Shown here: piece by piece, positions 11,361 through 23,613 of the stretch
Layout: every line of letters starts with the position of its first letter
How positions within the stretch are numbered: the stretch's first letter is position 1
NCBI RefSeq assembly: GCF_021134715.1
Contig: NC_060025.1
Coordinates: 5,084,001-5,148,000, forward strand
Direction of reading: 5' to 3'
Source of the DNA: Daphnia pulex
Lineage: Eukaryota; Arthropoda; Branchiopoda; Diplostraca; Daphniidae
DNA length: 64,000 nt
Translations under genes and position numbers: made by a program
The notes under the pieces: generated by a model
Told to the model about the DNA's origin: nothing
The model's input: only the letters and a program-made list of their open reading frames with translations
The model's database searches: none

Positions 11361-11644
11361 AACGTAAACAACTCTTCTAAATAGTTTGTAATGAATTAAC
11401 AGAAATTCAAAAAAATATAAAAAATACATCAAAATATTTCCTATTCATTTATCAATTTAATCACTGCTATAGATTTGTTCTAAGATACACTAGGAGAAAC
11501 CTCACACTATATTCAAAGATACCATAAAAACACAATAAGAAATCAACGTCGTCCAAAAGTGAATTGTTAGCTAAAATGGCCACCGCGAGTTTGCCATAGC
11601 TGGGGTACGCGTTATTGGTTTGCTCTATAGACTACTGTATTGAT

Positions 11645-11800
11645 ATACAGTACCTACCTAATACAGTACCTACCTAATAATTGCATGCGCAGAAAAATAA
11701 ATGTCACTTTGTCTGTCTGTCTGTATGTATGTATGTAACGCTCCATAGCTCGGGTGTTTCACGATTCCGGACTTTTTGGTCTTAAAAATTACACCATTCT
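11645..11800 (-). repeat. Dispersed repeat end, inverted copy
   Basis: On the minus strand this segment reads GACCAAAAAGTCCGGAATCG, then CATACATACATACAGACAGAC, then CAAAGTGACAT and CTGCGCATGCAATTATT. The same module is on the plus strand at 39860-39970 and partly at 10070-10160. The polymorphic (ACAT/ACAG)n tract is the signature. Confidence 0.65.
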
Positions 11801-12003
11801 ATGGCGCGCCGAAAGTGCCAAAAAAATAAAAAAATAAAAAACAAAAGGTTTGGCCGAGTTGGTTTTGGCCGAGTTGTCTACACACCAGTAAATAATGTTG
11901 CAAAATCTTTTCATTAAAAAAAAATCCATATATTTGACGTTTTTTTAAATGTTATAAATAGGATATAGCACTGCACAAACTTGTATAATTTGATTTCCCA
12001 CTA

Positions 12004-12551
12004 GGGGAGACCGGGGCGAAATGGAACAATTTTTTTTGTCTGCCGTCTTTGTTATGATTTCTGACAAACTAGATGCATTTTAAAATTTCTGTTTGTTCTA
12101 TATTGTTAAGCTACATCTTGGCTACCCACTTATTTTTTTTTGCATGTTGAAAATGAAAAATAAACGAGATATCAAAGAAACATAAGTAAGCTTTTTTTTT
12201 ACTCGGTCTGAACTCGACCGAAAAAAGACGGGGTAAAATGGAACAAACCCCGGGGTAAAATGGAACGCCATTTTTCTCAGCAACGGCTCAATAAAATCTA
12301 TTGAAAAATCTATAGAAAAATGCTTAGAAACTAGAAAAATTAAACAGTTATCCTAATCATCCAACCCAGTGATTTTACTTTTTCGATAATAACTTAACAA
12401 TTATTTCAACTACTCCAACAAAATTTAACCCCAGGTTAAAAAATACCATTTCCCATATACCCTAAAGAAATAAAAAAATTTTAACGAGTTTTTCACTATA
12501 AAAGCCCTCTGTTCAACTTAACCCCCTGTTCCATTTCGCCCCGGTCTCCCC
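12004..12551. mobile_element. 548-bp TIR element with TA target duplication
   Basis: The 24-bp ends GGGGAGACCGGGGCGAAATG(GAAC) and its reverse complement are perfect, and TA lies on each side (12002-12003 and 12552-12553). The interior repeats GGGGTAAAATGGAAC words. There is no transposase. TA duplication and size fit a Tc1/mariner-type MITE. 60022-60995 carries related ends. Confidence 0.85.
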
Positions 12552-12980
12552 TACATACTTTATTCTTTGTTTATTCTTAGTAAAAAATATCGGTCGTCAG
12601 GTTGCACCAGATAACGAGCAGTTATTTTGAGTTTTTTTACATATTTTGTTTGCCTAACTAATTTAGTTATTTAACATTTGATTTTAACTGAATAGTCGTA
12701 TGTGTAATATTTTTCAAATGCAATCATTGATGTCATAAAATCTTCGAGAGCTGTGCCGTATCACGACATAATTGTTTACCTAAATAACATTTTGACTTGG
12801 CATTGTTGTAATCATTGTAAATTTTTTAATTTTCTAATATACAACCGTTTTAACTCTTCGTATACTCACTTTTCCGATTGCATAATACTTAGCACAAAAA
12901 CAATTCTGTAGCGGTAAGATCCTATTTTTTCACGCCTTTTTTGGGGGGGAAGGGGGTATAGGGGGTAGATATTTATGCTG

Positions 12981-14055
12981 CCCGTACGAAACTTTTAGCT
13001 TAAATTTTGACTGTTAGCTAAAAACAGCTCACCCGGCGCTAGGCTAAAAATCAAACCAGCTATAATGCTGCAATCACCTCGAAATTTTTCATCTTAAAAT
13101 AATTCTCCTTTTTTAAAGCAGATATCAGCTTTTTTTCAAGCTAGGGCGTTTTCTTATCTTGCTTGAAAAAATTAACCTGAAAACCAGCTTGAATTTTCCC
13201 CCCTTAATATTTTTCCTAACTGTAAGCTAATTCCAGTATGGAAATTTTAATCTAGGGTTTTGCTCCACTTTTTTTAGCAGATATTCAGCTTTTATTTTCC
13301 AAGCTAGGTTGTTTTCGGATCTGGCTTGAAATTATTAACCTTTAAATCAGCTCGAATTTTTTCCCCTTAACATATTTCCTAACTGTTTCAGCTAATTCTA
13401 CTATTGAATTTTTAATCTATGGTTTCGCTTATAATTTGATCGAAATAAATCATGATATTAAAAAAAGGTTAAACAAATGCGGCATGTGGGGTGGTCAGGC
13501 ACAGACACAAAATAATTAGGCCTACAGATTTTTTTTTATTTACAACCTATAAACCTACGCATAGTTGGTACGTATAATAGGTATGGGAAAAAGGTGAAAT
13601 TAAGAAAATATTTTTTTACGTTAAAAATGGTTTGTTTTTATATAAGTTTTTTTATTAGTGAAATTAGAAGTCTATGTGAAGAATTAGGCCTATCGACACA
13701 ATTATAAAAGCATCAAATATTTTTTACTAAATATATATCATAAGATACCAGATCGGGACAACCAGCAACAGGAAGTAAGTAGGTGCAGCAGAAAACTCTA
13801 AATCAGTAATTGGATGGGTGACCCTGCTAACAATGGGATTGCGCGCGGAAAAATCTTTTCTTTCATTAGGTAAAGCAGCGAGAAAATTTCAAGCTGCCTT
13901 CAATCTAAGATTTATATAGCTAGGAAAATAAAAGCTAAATCTACTCTAAAATACCCAACATGAAATTTAAAAATTTTGACATGAAAATTTCTAGCTAAAA
14001 CCACCTAACTTCGTAGCTAATTCCAGCACAGAATTAGCTAAAAGTTTCGTACGGG
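12981..14055. mobile_element. 1,075-bp TIR element with internal duplications
   Basis: The termini are perfect inverted repeats, CCCGTACGAAACTTTTAGCT at the left and its reverse complement at the right. Inside, about 13118-13250 and 13262-13430 are diverged direct copies of each other, with shared words GCAGATATCAGC, CAAGCTAGG, TCTTGCTTGAAA, CAGCTTGAATTTT and TTTTCCTAACTGT. No coding region is present. AGCT words are strongly enriched. The target duplication is not clear. Confidence 0.8.
13803..13823 (+). repeat. 5S rRNA-like internal promoter fragment
   Basis: Inside the 12981-14055 element, TCAGTAATTGGATGGGTGACC matches the conserved box C region of eukaryotic 5S rRNA (TCAGTACTTGGATGGGTGACC) at 20 of 21 positions. 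Flanking sequence does not continue as 5S. It is therefore a captured fragment or a relic of a 5S-derived SINE, not an rRNA gene. The comparison is from memory of the 5S consensus. Confidence 0.6.
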
Positions 14056-14105
14056 TAGACTCACGGGTATGCCATATAGAAGACGAAAAGAACAGTTGCA
14101 GTGTA

Positions 14106-14314
14106 CAGTATCGTCCAAAAAAATCCGAACGCACCTCTTTTTCAAAAGCCCAGTTTAGTGTATATTTTTTGTTTTTAGCTTTCAAGACTTCATATTATGT
14201 GTAGAATGAATTGTTTTACAAAGTTCATTTTTTAGGATTAAGAAAAAAATCTCGAAGAATTTTTAAAAAATAAAGAAAGAGACCATGGTGTTCGGATTTT
14301 TTTGGACGATACTG
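14106..14314. mobile_element. 209-bp Tc1/mariner-type MITE
   Basis: Perfect termini CAGTATCGTCCAAAAAAATC(CGAAC) and their reverse complement are flanked by TA (14104-14105 and 14315-14316). The interior is AT-rich and non-coding. End sequence CAGT and TA target site are typical of the Tc1/mariner superfamily. Confidence 0.9.
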
Positions 14315-14320
14315 TACTTA

Positions 14321-14756
14321 TAATCTCTCCAAAACAAAGGAACGCTATATTAAACCTAAACGAAAGATACAAAAAGTAAACATGTGGACATTATTTACCG
14401 AACGATTAAATCAAAGTAAATCGAAAATGAACGGTAGATTAACAACCATTAGCTGATGCAAAATTCAAACCTAGTGGAACAACTTTCTACATCTACGAAG
14501 CTACTACCATGGACAGCAGATAAAAACCTGAGCCTAAAGCTACGTGGACGAAAAGGAAAGTTCGAGAAATGGATAACGAACACCAACGGACCAAGAAGAT
14601 CAACCCTACGAATAACGCTTTCATATACTTAGAATATTTACAGTTGAAAATACTACAATTCTTCGGGTTTAAGATTTAAATTTGGGCAAATAAAAAAAAA
14701 TTTAATCAATCTTTCCTTTCATAAAAATTCGATTCTTCTTAAAAAAAGGGAAGGAA
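14321..14756 (+). mobile_element. 3' internal remnant of an LTR retrotransposon
   Basis: This stretch precedes the LTR below and ends in the purine run AAAAAAAGGGAAGGAA, a convincing polypurine tract. No intact reading frame or reverse transcriptase motif is visible, so the superfamily cannot be stated. Confidence 0.45.
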
Positions 14757-15078
14757 TGTAATGGGAGCAATCGCAAAAGGCGATTAGTATCAAGAACTAG
14801 CTCAGCCTCGGGACTGATAACTAATTAATCTTTAACGACATGATCGCGTGTCTAGGCTATAAGACCTTAGACTTTCTAATATCATAGAAAGCTGCCCAGT
14901 TATAACCGTAGGTATATAAGTGAAACTCCATCGGAGATCGGCACGCATTCGTATACCTTTGTATCTCCAGTATTATTGTATGTGCAGTCACTGTTAGTAC
15001 TCTAATACAAAGTGAATCATCCCAACGAATCGTCATCTCTACTTAATCATTATTAACCCTCCGTAACCATCTGTTACA
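14757..15078 (+). mobile_element. Probable LTR (322 bp)
   Basis: The segment begins TGTAATGGG and ends CTGTTACA, so its ends are TGTAA...TTACA. It follows a polypurine tract and contains a TATA-like GGTATATAAG near 14913. No partner LTR is found in the window, so this is the 3' LTR of a truncated element. Confidence 0.65.
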
Positions 15079-15116
15079 CAACTATACACACAAAAATTAA
15101 GAATAAAAGTATTTTG

Positions 15117-15661
15117 CAAACGTTTTTATATTTAAACCCTGGATTCAAACGATTTAATACAATAATTATTACACTAGCTATCAAAAAGGCACACTCAAAT
15201 GGACTAGTCGACTCTCATAGACTAGTCGATAAAAATCGACTTTCCTCAGTAGAAAAAATGACTGTGGGATTCGTCGCAATCTAGATTAAATCAGATCTAA
15301 ATATATATTAACAAATGCTGTTAACGTTTTAATTAAATAAAGCTTCAGTTATGTATATTCCTGTACCACTTTTGTAATGTATCCTAAGCATCACTAGTCC
15401 AGCAACCAGCACCAAGCTAGAGTATCTCCTTTTTTTAATTTACCTTTAAAATCAACCGTTCTTCAAAAATAAACACGAGAATTTTAAATAAATTTATTCT
15501 GCAAACGTTTCACATTCAAACCCTACATTCAAACGATTAAATACAATAATCATTACAAAAATACAAGCAAGCATTAAAAAAGGCACACTCTAATGGACAA
15601 GTCGGCTCTTATAGACTAGTCGATAAGAGTCGACTTTCCTCAGTAGAAAAAGTGACGGCGC
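15117..15661. repeat. Direct duplication with ~380-bp spacing
   Basis: 15117-15265 and 15496-15661 are diverged direct copies. Shared words are GCAAACGTTT, ATTCAAACGATT, AAAAAGGCACACTC, ATAGACTAGTCGATAA and TCGACTTTCCTCAGTAGAAA. The sequence between contains no gene. Confidence 0.75.
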
Positions 15662-16631
15662 GATTCGTCGCTAAGCATAGACGAGATAGTGTGCGACCAG
15701 CCTGTATGCGCACACGAATTAGTCAACCTGGTCTCACCCAACGCGACAAATGGTTCTGTCGAACCCGATATTTGTCGCTGACAAAAGGTCCCATCCCACA
15801 AAAGATATATTTTATCCCTGAGGTATATTTATATACGAAGGTCCTTAACAATATAGGGTGTGGGGTATAGGGGGTAAGGTAGTAGTAGCTAGTAGTGAAA
15901 TTCAGAGGGTTTAATGTCCATTTAGTTATCCTTTATACGTTTCTTCCCTGAATGACCAATCGTCACCAAATTTTGTACATAATTCTGTCAAAATTTGATA
16001 CATGTCCTAACGGGGTTTCATTTGTTTTCATTACTGTTTTAAAAATTTAATTTGCGTACTTGTTACCTAGCTGATTGCCGAATCCTAGGCAGTGAATTCG
16101 CTTTTTTTTGCGTAACCTTCCAACTGTCAGTGCATGCTCAGCAGTGTAAACAAAAAGAAAACAAAGTTTGGATCTTCCGTAGCAAGACAAGTTTTCTGCT
16201 ATGGGAGTGGAGAGTATTAATTATTTGATTTGGTTTTTATGTTCGATTTCGATTTCGTCTTTATTCATCTTTTTACTTTGTATTTTCCCACTTTTATTTT
16301 TTTAACCCTTTTTATTTTATTATTAACTCTTTTTGTTTACTATTTTTTCTTGATTTTAATAAATTTGGTTGTCAGTAAAATTTCTATGCCTCCTTTTTTA
16401 ACAGTTAGTCATCAACCAAGAAGTTGAGGAACATTTTAAAAATGTTAGATTATATTCATTTTGAAGCTCTGGGTCATCTCTCCCTTCTTCCTCTCTCCTC
16501 TCCTCGCCGTCCTCGGTCATCAAGATCTTCTTGCGGTCGTGAAGAGTTACCACCGATCTTCCACTTCCATTTACCTCCGAAAGCTTATTAAGAGGAATTT
16601 TTCAAAAATTACAAACTTAGTTTTCTTTTCC

Positions 16632-16702
16632 GACTTGATTGAGATTCGAACCCCGAACCATGCGAATGGCAGCCTGGGTTGATGGCCATTAGACCATCAT
16701 TG
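16632..16702 (-). repeat. tRNA-like fragment
   Basis: The minus strand carries A-box-like TGGTCTAATGG and B-box-like GGTTCGAATCTC about 40 nt apart. The acceptor and anticodon stems are poor. It is probably a tRNA-derived repeat. Confidence 0.5.
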
Positions 16703-17199
16703 TTACATTAATAGAAGGGATAAAATAGGTATGATGGTAGTTCGCTATCTATTAGCCAAGACTCATGTAATGCAAAATGTGACCGCATGATATAATTGTA
16801 TTGTTATTATAGTAATAAGTGTTACTTTAACTTAATCTAAACATGAAGTGCGACGTGGGGTGGTGGGGCGAAGCCTCCGCCACACCTAAGTCGCACCACT
16901 CATAATATTATGAGTGGTGCTACTTCGAATATTACGAATATTATGATAATATTGACAGATAATTAGTCAATTAGTTATTAAGAATCAATTAATTTAAGAG
17001 AATAAAGGGAAACAAAATTTTCCAAACATAATAGTATGTATTTATCTACTATTTAACCTTGATTTTCTGTCTCTTTAACGTTTAAAAACATTCCCGAAGG
17101 ACATTACCGAAGGAATCTTGTATCCAGCCAGATTTTTTTTGATATATTTTATTTATGAGAAAATTTATGAATGCTGAAAGTTGTTTTAGAAATATATAT

Positions 17200-18650
17200 A
17201 TTCGTTTTAGATCTAGCGCTATCTATTAAGCGCGCATGGCGCTAAAAAATTAATTGAAATTATCTTTCGCGCGATGATCTAAATTATGCGCAATTAATTC
17301 CATCATATTATAAAAGAGACCTGTAAGCGCTAAAATAAATATTTAGCGCTACATATCATACAAACATAAAGCACATCGCAATCAAGTCAATTGCTCTAAT
17401 AATTTATTTGTACTTAACTTGCGAACGAAGCGCTAAATTCATAAAATTTACGAAACGCACAAGCGCCGAAATAAATAGTTTGCGCTAATATACGCGCATC
17501 GTATCAAATATTATTAAACGGGCGCGATAAGGAAAATGATTGCGGTGACTTGTCGGACGAGTACTGAACGCTTGTCCGTTATTATAATGCTTATCACGGA
17601 TCCATCCATTATTTTAGCGCTAAGTGCCGCCCGTCCGCTCAGTGAACAATAATAACAAAGTCAAATATTTCGCGCTAGATCTATATTGCTATCTAAGCGA
17701 GCATGGCGCTAATAACGATAAATTTTTCCTTAACTTTTGCGGGATGCGATTCATTAATCGCAATCAAGTTTAATATAGTATAATTTATGAAACGAAGATA
17801 AACCGCTATAATAAATTTTTAGCTCGAAAAATCACGGAGTCAAATCATTCGTGCTAGATCTAGTGCTATGTAAGCGCGAATTGTGCTAATGTTTTTTTGA
17901 TTAACTTGCGCACGTTGCGCTAAATTTATTCTAATTTATTTCATCCTATTATTTATGAAACGCGCAAGCACTGAAATAAATATTTAACGCTGCTTACCGC
18001 GCATCATAATCAAGTAGGCTAAATTGAACGGTCGCACTTCTGGCAAATTTCCGGCTGAAATAAATTGCGCCAAATTTTCAGCATCACATGTTACTTTATC
18101 GCTAAGCGTCGCCTGTCCGCTGTTTCAGAAGCTCGCTCCATGAAAATAATTACGTTAAATATTTCGCGCTAGATTTCTCGCTAATAAGCGTGCATGACGC
18201 TAATGATTTAATTAAGATTAACTTAAGCGCAATTTGCTATTTATTGTTATTTATTATTCTTCGCCATGAATTTCATCATAATATTAAAGAAAAAATTCAA
18301 TTCTATTAAAAAAATTAATTCATATTGCTACTTAACGCGCATCGAATTAAAGTAAATACAACGGAAGCACATCCCGCAAATTTTGGGCTGAAATTTATTG
18401 CGGTAATGTTTCGCTGTTTAATTCCGGGCTTGCAGTACTACCCCTTTGCGACTACATGAACCACATGTGTGTCGTTGCAAGCAAGCGGTAGTCTCACTAG
18501 TCTGGCCAGCACGGAATTTGAGGGTAAAATATGAGCGGGATTAATTTTAGTCGATAATTTATAAGAAGTGCAACCGTTTAAATAAATTTAGTGTGATGCA
18601 CGTTAATTAGCGCAAAATATTTTTTTTAGCAATTGCTCGTTTCTTAAATG
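17200..18650. repeat. Degenerate internal array rich in GCGC words
   Basis: Inside the TIR element, segments near 17205, 17670, 17850 and 18160 each read roughly CGCGCTAGATCTAGTGCTAT followed by AAGCGCGCATGGCGCTAA. Between them are AT-rich stretches with TTATGAAACGCGCAAGC-like words. The copies are old, diverged and irregularly spaced (about 180-470 bp). AT-rich sequence dotted with CpG-containing GCGC words is unlike the flanks. Confidence 0.65.
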
Positions 18651-18784
18651 TTTGATGATATTTATCGTGCGCTATTTAGCTTATCGCAAGCAAGTTATCC
18701 CACTACTAGCTACTACTACCCTACCCTCTATACCCACACCCTATATTGTTAAGTACCTTCGTATATAAATATACCTCAGGGATA

Positions 18785-21700
18785 ATGCAGTTTTTTAAAT
18801 GTTTCTTGTTGAATGCGATGAAAAATGAAGAAAATAATGCAATTTTTTGAATGTTTCTTGTTGAATGCGATGAAAAATGAAGAAATTAAAGGAAATAATG
18901 CAATTTTTTGAATGTTTCTTGTTGAATGAGATGAAGAAAATAAAGAAAATAATGCAATTTTTTAATTTTTCTTGTTGAATAAGATGAAAAATGAAGAAAA
19001 TAAAGGAAATAATGCAATTTTTTAAATGTTTCTTGTTGAATGCGATGAAAAATGAAAAAAATAAAGAAAATAATGCAATTTTTTGAATGTTTCTTGTTGA
19101 ATGCGATGAAAAATGAAGAAAATAATGCAATTTTTTAAATGTTTCTTGTTGAATGCGATGAAAAATGAAGAAAATAAAGGAAATAATGCAATTTTTCGAA
19201 TGTTTCTTGTTGAATGTGATGAAAATTGAAGAAAATAAAGGAAATAATGCAGTTTTTAGAATGTTTCTTGTTGAATGCGATGAAAAATGAAGAAAACAAT
19301 GCAATTTTTGAGTTTTTCTTGTTGAGAGCGATAAAAAAGAAGAAAATAAAGGAAATAATGCAATTTTTCGAATGTTTCTTGTTAAATGAGATGATAAATT
19401 AAAAAAATTTCGGAAATAATGCAATTTTTCGAATGTTTCTTGTTGAATAGGTTGAAAAATGAAGAAAATAAAGGAAATAATGCAAGTTTTTGAATGTTTC
19501 TTGTTGAATACGATGAAAAATGAAGAAAAAAAGGAAATAATGAATTTTTTTTTATGTTTCTTGTTGAATGCGATGAAAAATGAAGAAAATAAAGGAAATA
19601 ATGCAATTTTTTGAATGTTTCTTGTTGAATGCGATGAAAAATGAAGAAAATTAAGGAAATAATGCAATTTTTTGAATGTTTCTTGTTGAATGCTTTGAAA
19701 AATGAAGAAAATAAAGGAAATAATGCAATGTTTTGAATAGTTCTTGTTGAATGCGATAAAAAATGAAGAAAATAAAGGAAATAATGCAATTTTTTGAATG
19801 TTTCTTGTTGAATGCTTTGAAAAATGAAAAAAATAAAGAAAATAATGCAATTTTTTGAATGTTTCTTGTTGAATGCGATGAAAAATGAAGAAAATAATGC
19901 AATTTTTTAAATGTTTCTTGTTGAATGCGATGAAAAATGAAGAAAATAAAGGAAATAATGCAATTTTTCGAATGTTTCTTGTTGAATGTGATGAAAATTG
20001 AAGAAAATAAAGGAAATAATGCAGTTTTTAGAATGTTTCTTGTTGAATGCGATGAAAAATGAAGAAAAAAAGGAAATAATGATTTTTTTTTATGTTTCTT
20101 GTTGAATGCGATGAAAAATGAAGAAAACAATGCAATTTTTTGAGTTTTTCTTGTTGAGAGCGATAAAAAAGAAGAAAATAAAGGAAATAATGCAATTTTA
20201 CGAATGTTTCTTGTTAAATGAGATGATAAATGAAGAAAATAAAGGAAATAATGCAATTTTTTGAATGTTTCTTGTTGAATGCGATGAAAAATGAAGAAAA
20301 TAAAGGAAATAATGCAATTTTTTGAATGTTTCTTGTTGAATGCTTTGAAAAATGAAGAAAATAAAGGAAATAATGCAATGTTTTGAATAGTTCTTGTTGA
20401 ATGCGATAAAAAATGAAGAAAATAAAGGAAATAATGCAATTTTTTGAATGTTTCTTGTTGAATGCTTTGAAAAATGAAGAAAATAAAGGAAATAATGCAA
20501 TTTATTGAATATTTCTTGTTGAATGCGATGAAAAATGAAGAAAAAAGGAAATAATGCAATTTTTTGAATGTTTCTTGTTGAATGCGATGAAAAATGAAGA
20601 AAAAAGGAAATAATGCAATTTTTTGAATGTTTCTTGTTGAATGCGATGAAAAATGAAGAAAATAATGCAATTTTTTTAATGTTTCTTGTTGAATGCGATG
20701 AAAAATGAAGAAAACAATGCAATTTTTTGAGTTTTTCTTGTTGAGAGCGATAAAAAAGAAGAAAATAAAGGAAATAATGCAATTTTACGAATGTTTCTTG
20801 TTAAATGAGATGATAAATGAAAAAAATTTCGGAAATAATGCAATTTTTCGAATGTTTCTTGTTGAATAGGTTGAAAAATGAAGAAAATAAAGGAAATAAT
20901 GCAAGTTTTTGAATGTTTCTTGTTGAATACGAAGAAAAATGAAGAAAAAAATGAAATAATGAATTTTTTTATGTTTCTTGTTGAATGCGATGAAAAATGA
21001 AGAAAACAATGCAATTTTTGAGTTTTTCTTGTTGAGAGCGATAAAAAAGAAGAAAATAAAGGAAATAATGCAATTTTACGAATGTTTCTTGTTAAATGAG
21101 ATGATAAATGAAAAAAATTTCGGAAATAATGCAATTTTTCGAATGTTTCTTGTTGAATAGGTTGAAAAATGAAGAAAATAAAGGAAATAATGCAAGTTTT
21201 TGAATGTTTCTTGTTGAATACGAAGAAAAATGAAGAAAAAAATGAAATAATGAATTTTTTTATGTTTCTTGTTGAATGCGATGAAAAATGAAGAAAACAA
21301 TGCAATTTTTTGAGTTTTTCTTGTTGAGAGCGATAAAAAAGAAGAAAATAAAGGAAATAATGCAATTTTACGAATGTTTCTTGTTAAATGAGATGATAAA
21401 TGAAAAAAATTTCGGAAATAATGCAATTTTTCGAATGTTTCTTGTTGAATAGGTTGAAAAATGAAGAAAATAAAGGAAATAATGCAAGTTTTTGAATGTT
21501 TCTTGTTGAATGCGATGAAAAAAGAATAAAATAAAGGAAAAAATGCAATTTTTTGAATGTTTCTTGTTGAATGCGATGAAAAATGAAGAAAATAAAGGAA
21601 ATAATGCAATTTTTTGAATGTTTCTTGTTGAATGCTTTGAAAAATGAAGAAAATAAAGGAAATAATGCAATTTTACGAATGTTTCTTGTTAAATGAGATG

Positions 21701-22876
21701 ATAAATGAAAAAAATTTCGGAAATAATGCAATTTTTCGAATGTTTCTTTTTGAATAGGTTGAAAAATGAAGAAAATAAAGGAAATAATGCAAGTTTTTGA
21801 ATGTTTCTTGTTGAATACGAAGAAAAATGAAGAAAAAAAGGAAATAATGAATTTTTTTTATGTTTCTTGTTGAATGCGATGAAAAATGAAGAAAATAAAG
21901 GAAATAATGCAATTTTTTGAATGTTTCTTGTTGAATGCTTTGAAAAATGAAGAAAATATAGGAAATCATGCAATTTTTTGAATGTTTCTTGTTGAATGCT
22001 TTGAAAAATGAAGAAAATAAAGGAAATAATGCAATTTTTTGAATGTTTCTTGTTGAATACAATGAAAAAAGAAGAAAATAAAGGAAATAATGCAATTGTT
22101 TGAATAGTTCTTGTTGAATGATATGAAAAATGAAGAAAATAAAGGAAATAATGCAATTTTTTGAATGTTTCTTGTTGAATGCAATGAAAAATGAAGAAAA
22201 AAAGGAAATAATGCAATTTTTTGAATGTTTCTTGTTGAATATGATGAAAAATGAAGAAAAAATGCAATTTTTTGAATGTTTCTTGTTGAATGGGATGAAA
22301 AATGAAGAAAATAAAGGAAATAATGCAATTTTTTGAATGTTTCTTGTTGAATGTGATGAAAAATGAAGAAAATAAAGGAAATAATGCAATTTTTTGAATG
22401 TTTCTTGTTGAATGCCAGGAAAAATGAAGAAAATAGAGGAAATAATGCAATTTTTTGAATGTTTCTTGTTGAATGAGATGAAGAAAATAAAGAAAATAAT
22501 GCAATTTTTTAATTTTTCTTGTTGAATAAGATGAAAAATGAAGAAAATAAAGGAAATAATGCAATTTTTTAAATGTTTCTTGTTGAATGCGATGAAAAAT
22601 GAAAAAAATAAAGAAAATAATGCAATTTTTTGAATGTTTCTTGTTGAATGCGATGAAAAATGAAGAAAATAATGCAATTTTTTAAATGTTTCTTGTTGAA
22701 TGCGATGAAAAATGAAGAAAATAAAGGAAATAATGCAATTTTTCGAATGTTTCTTGTTGAATGTGATGAAAATTGAAGAAAATAAAGGAAATAATGCAAT
22801 GTTTTGAATGTTTCTTGTTGAATGCGATGAAAAATGAAGAAAATAAAGGAAATAATGCAATTTTTTGAATGTTCAA
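18785..22876. repeat. ~61-bp satellite array, about 70 units
   Basis: The consensus unit reads ATAATGCAATTTTTTGAATG, TTTCTTGTTGAATGCGATGA, AAAATGAAGAAAATAAAGGA, A (61 bp). Shorter 45-60 bp variants come from deletions in the A-rich half. A five-unit higher-order repeat of 291-292 bp is clear at about 20741, 21032 and 21324, marked by the variant TTGAGAGCGATAAAAAAG. The minus strand is free of stops over hundreds of codons in all three frames because the unit lacks TTA, CTA and TCA on the plus strand. The resulting Phe/Ile/His/Ser-rich peptides are not believed to be real genes. Confidence 0.95.
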
Positions 22877-23204
22877 ATGTAAATGTTTTATAAATTTTAT
22901 TAGAAACAAGCGGCATTTTGAGGAAGCTTCAAAGTCCCTTGATTATTCTGGCTGACGAAAGGGATAGAGCGTTTGGGTATACCTCTCCTGGTAGACCGTG
23001 GTGTTACAGAGAAATGTATTACAACGTGTGTTAGAAAAACAATACATGTTACATTGTTAACTCATAGGGTAATTCTTCATTCAAAAATCGTGATGCCGTG
23101 TTACCAATGAATGCGCATTGACGAATCTGCTTATGCCTAAGATCTTTACCGTTTTGCGCTCACATTAGGGTCATTCCATCCCAACTCGGATTTTTTCGTC
23201 GCGG
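22877..23204. other. Spacer, no gene seen
   Basis: Unique-looking sequence between the satellite and the next repeat. No coding segment or RNA gene is recognised. Confidence 0.4.
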
Positions 23205-23613
23205 GAAAAAATAGAAACTAATTTTACAGTTAAGATCAAGGGGAATACGTTCATAAAAAAATAAAGACGGAAATCAGCTATCTAACATGTGAAAAACGAA
23301 ACGGCAATGTGTGAATTCACTCATCGTGGTTTGAGCTAAGGCAATAAATATATACGGTGGCGGATCTCTCGCAGATTATTCCGCCTTCTCGCTCATGTAG
23401 AGTAGGTAGAATTTTTTTAGAAATTATTTCAGAGTACCTCATGGAACTTAGAAATAATTGGGAGAAATAGGCCCACTTTGACGGAGAAATGGGACCGCTT
23501 TAAAAATATTTTAAAAGTGGGCCTATTTCGTAGGGTCCTATTTCGTCCGGTCCTATTAGCCGGGCCTATTTCGTCGGGGCCTATTTCGACCGGTCCTATA
23601 TCTCCGGCTTCCG
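23205..23613 (-). repeat. Dispersed segment B (inverted copy)
   Basis: This is the reverse complement of 62225-62640 with scattered changes. At 23516-23605 it contains six ~15-bp direct repeats of the type GGGCCTATTTCGTC. It ends exactly where the foldback element begins. In the 62-kb copy this segment directly follows the sequence that forms the 15.8-kb element's left end. Confidence 0.8.

Larger units (their letters stand above)
15813..18785. mobile_element. ~3-kb TIR element, unclassified
   Basis: The left end (15813-15898) and right end (18700-18785) are ~85-bp inverted repeats beginning TTATCCCTGAGGTATATTTA and ending near TAGTAGCTAGTAGTG, with a few mismatches. The left 500 bp recur almost unchanged at 61707-62222. 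No transposase was found. 16230-16427 is open but is a low-complexity hydrophobic frame. The class is unknown. Confidence 0.7.

Noticed and set aside
13803..13823. A 5S rRNA gene
   Set aside because: Only about 21 bp match; the rest of the 120-nt gene is absent.
16230..16427. A small membrane protein
   Set aside because: The hydrophobic translation comes from a T-rich low-complexity part of a dispersed repeat also present at 62 kb.
18795..22916. Long minus-strand ORFs (up to 395 codons) across the satellite
   Set aside because: They arise because the monomer lacks stop triplets on that strand; all three frames are open alike and there is no start, domain or splice logic.
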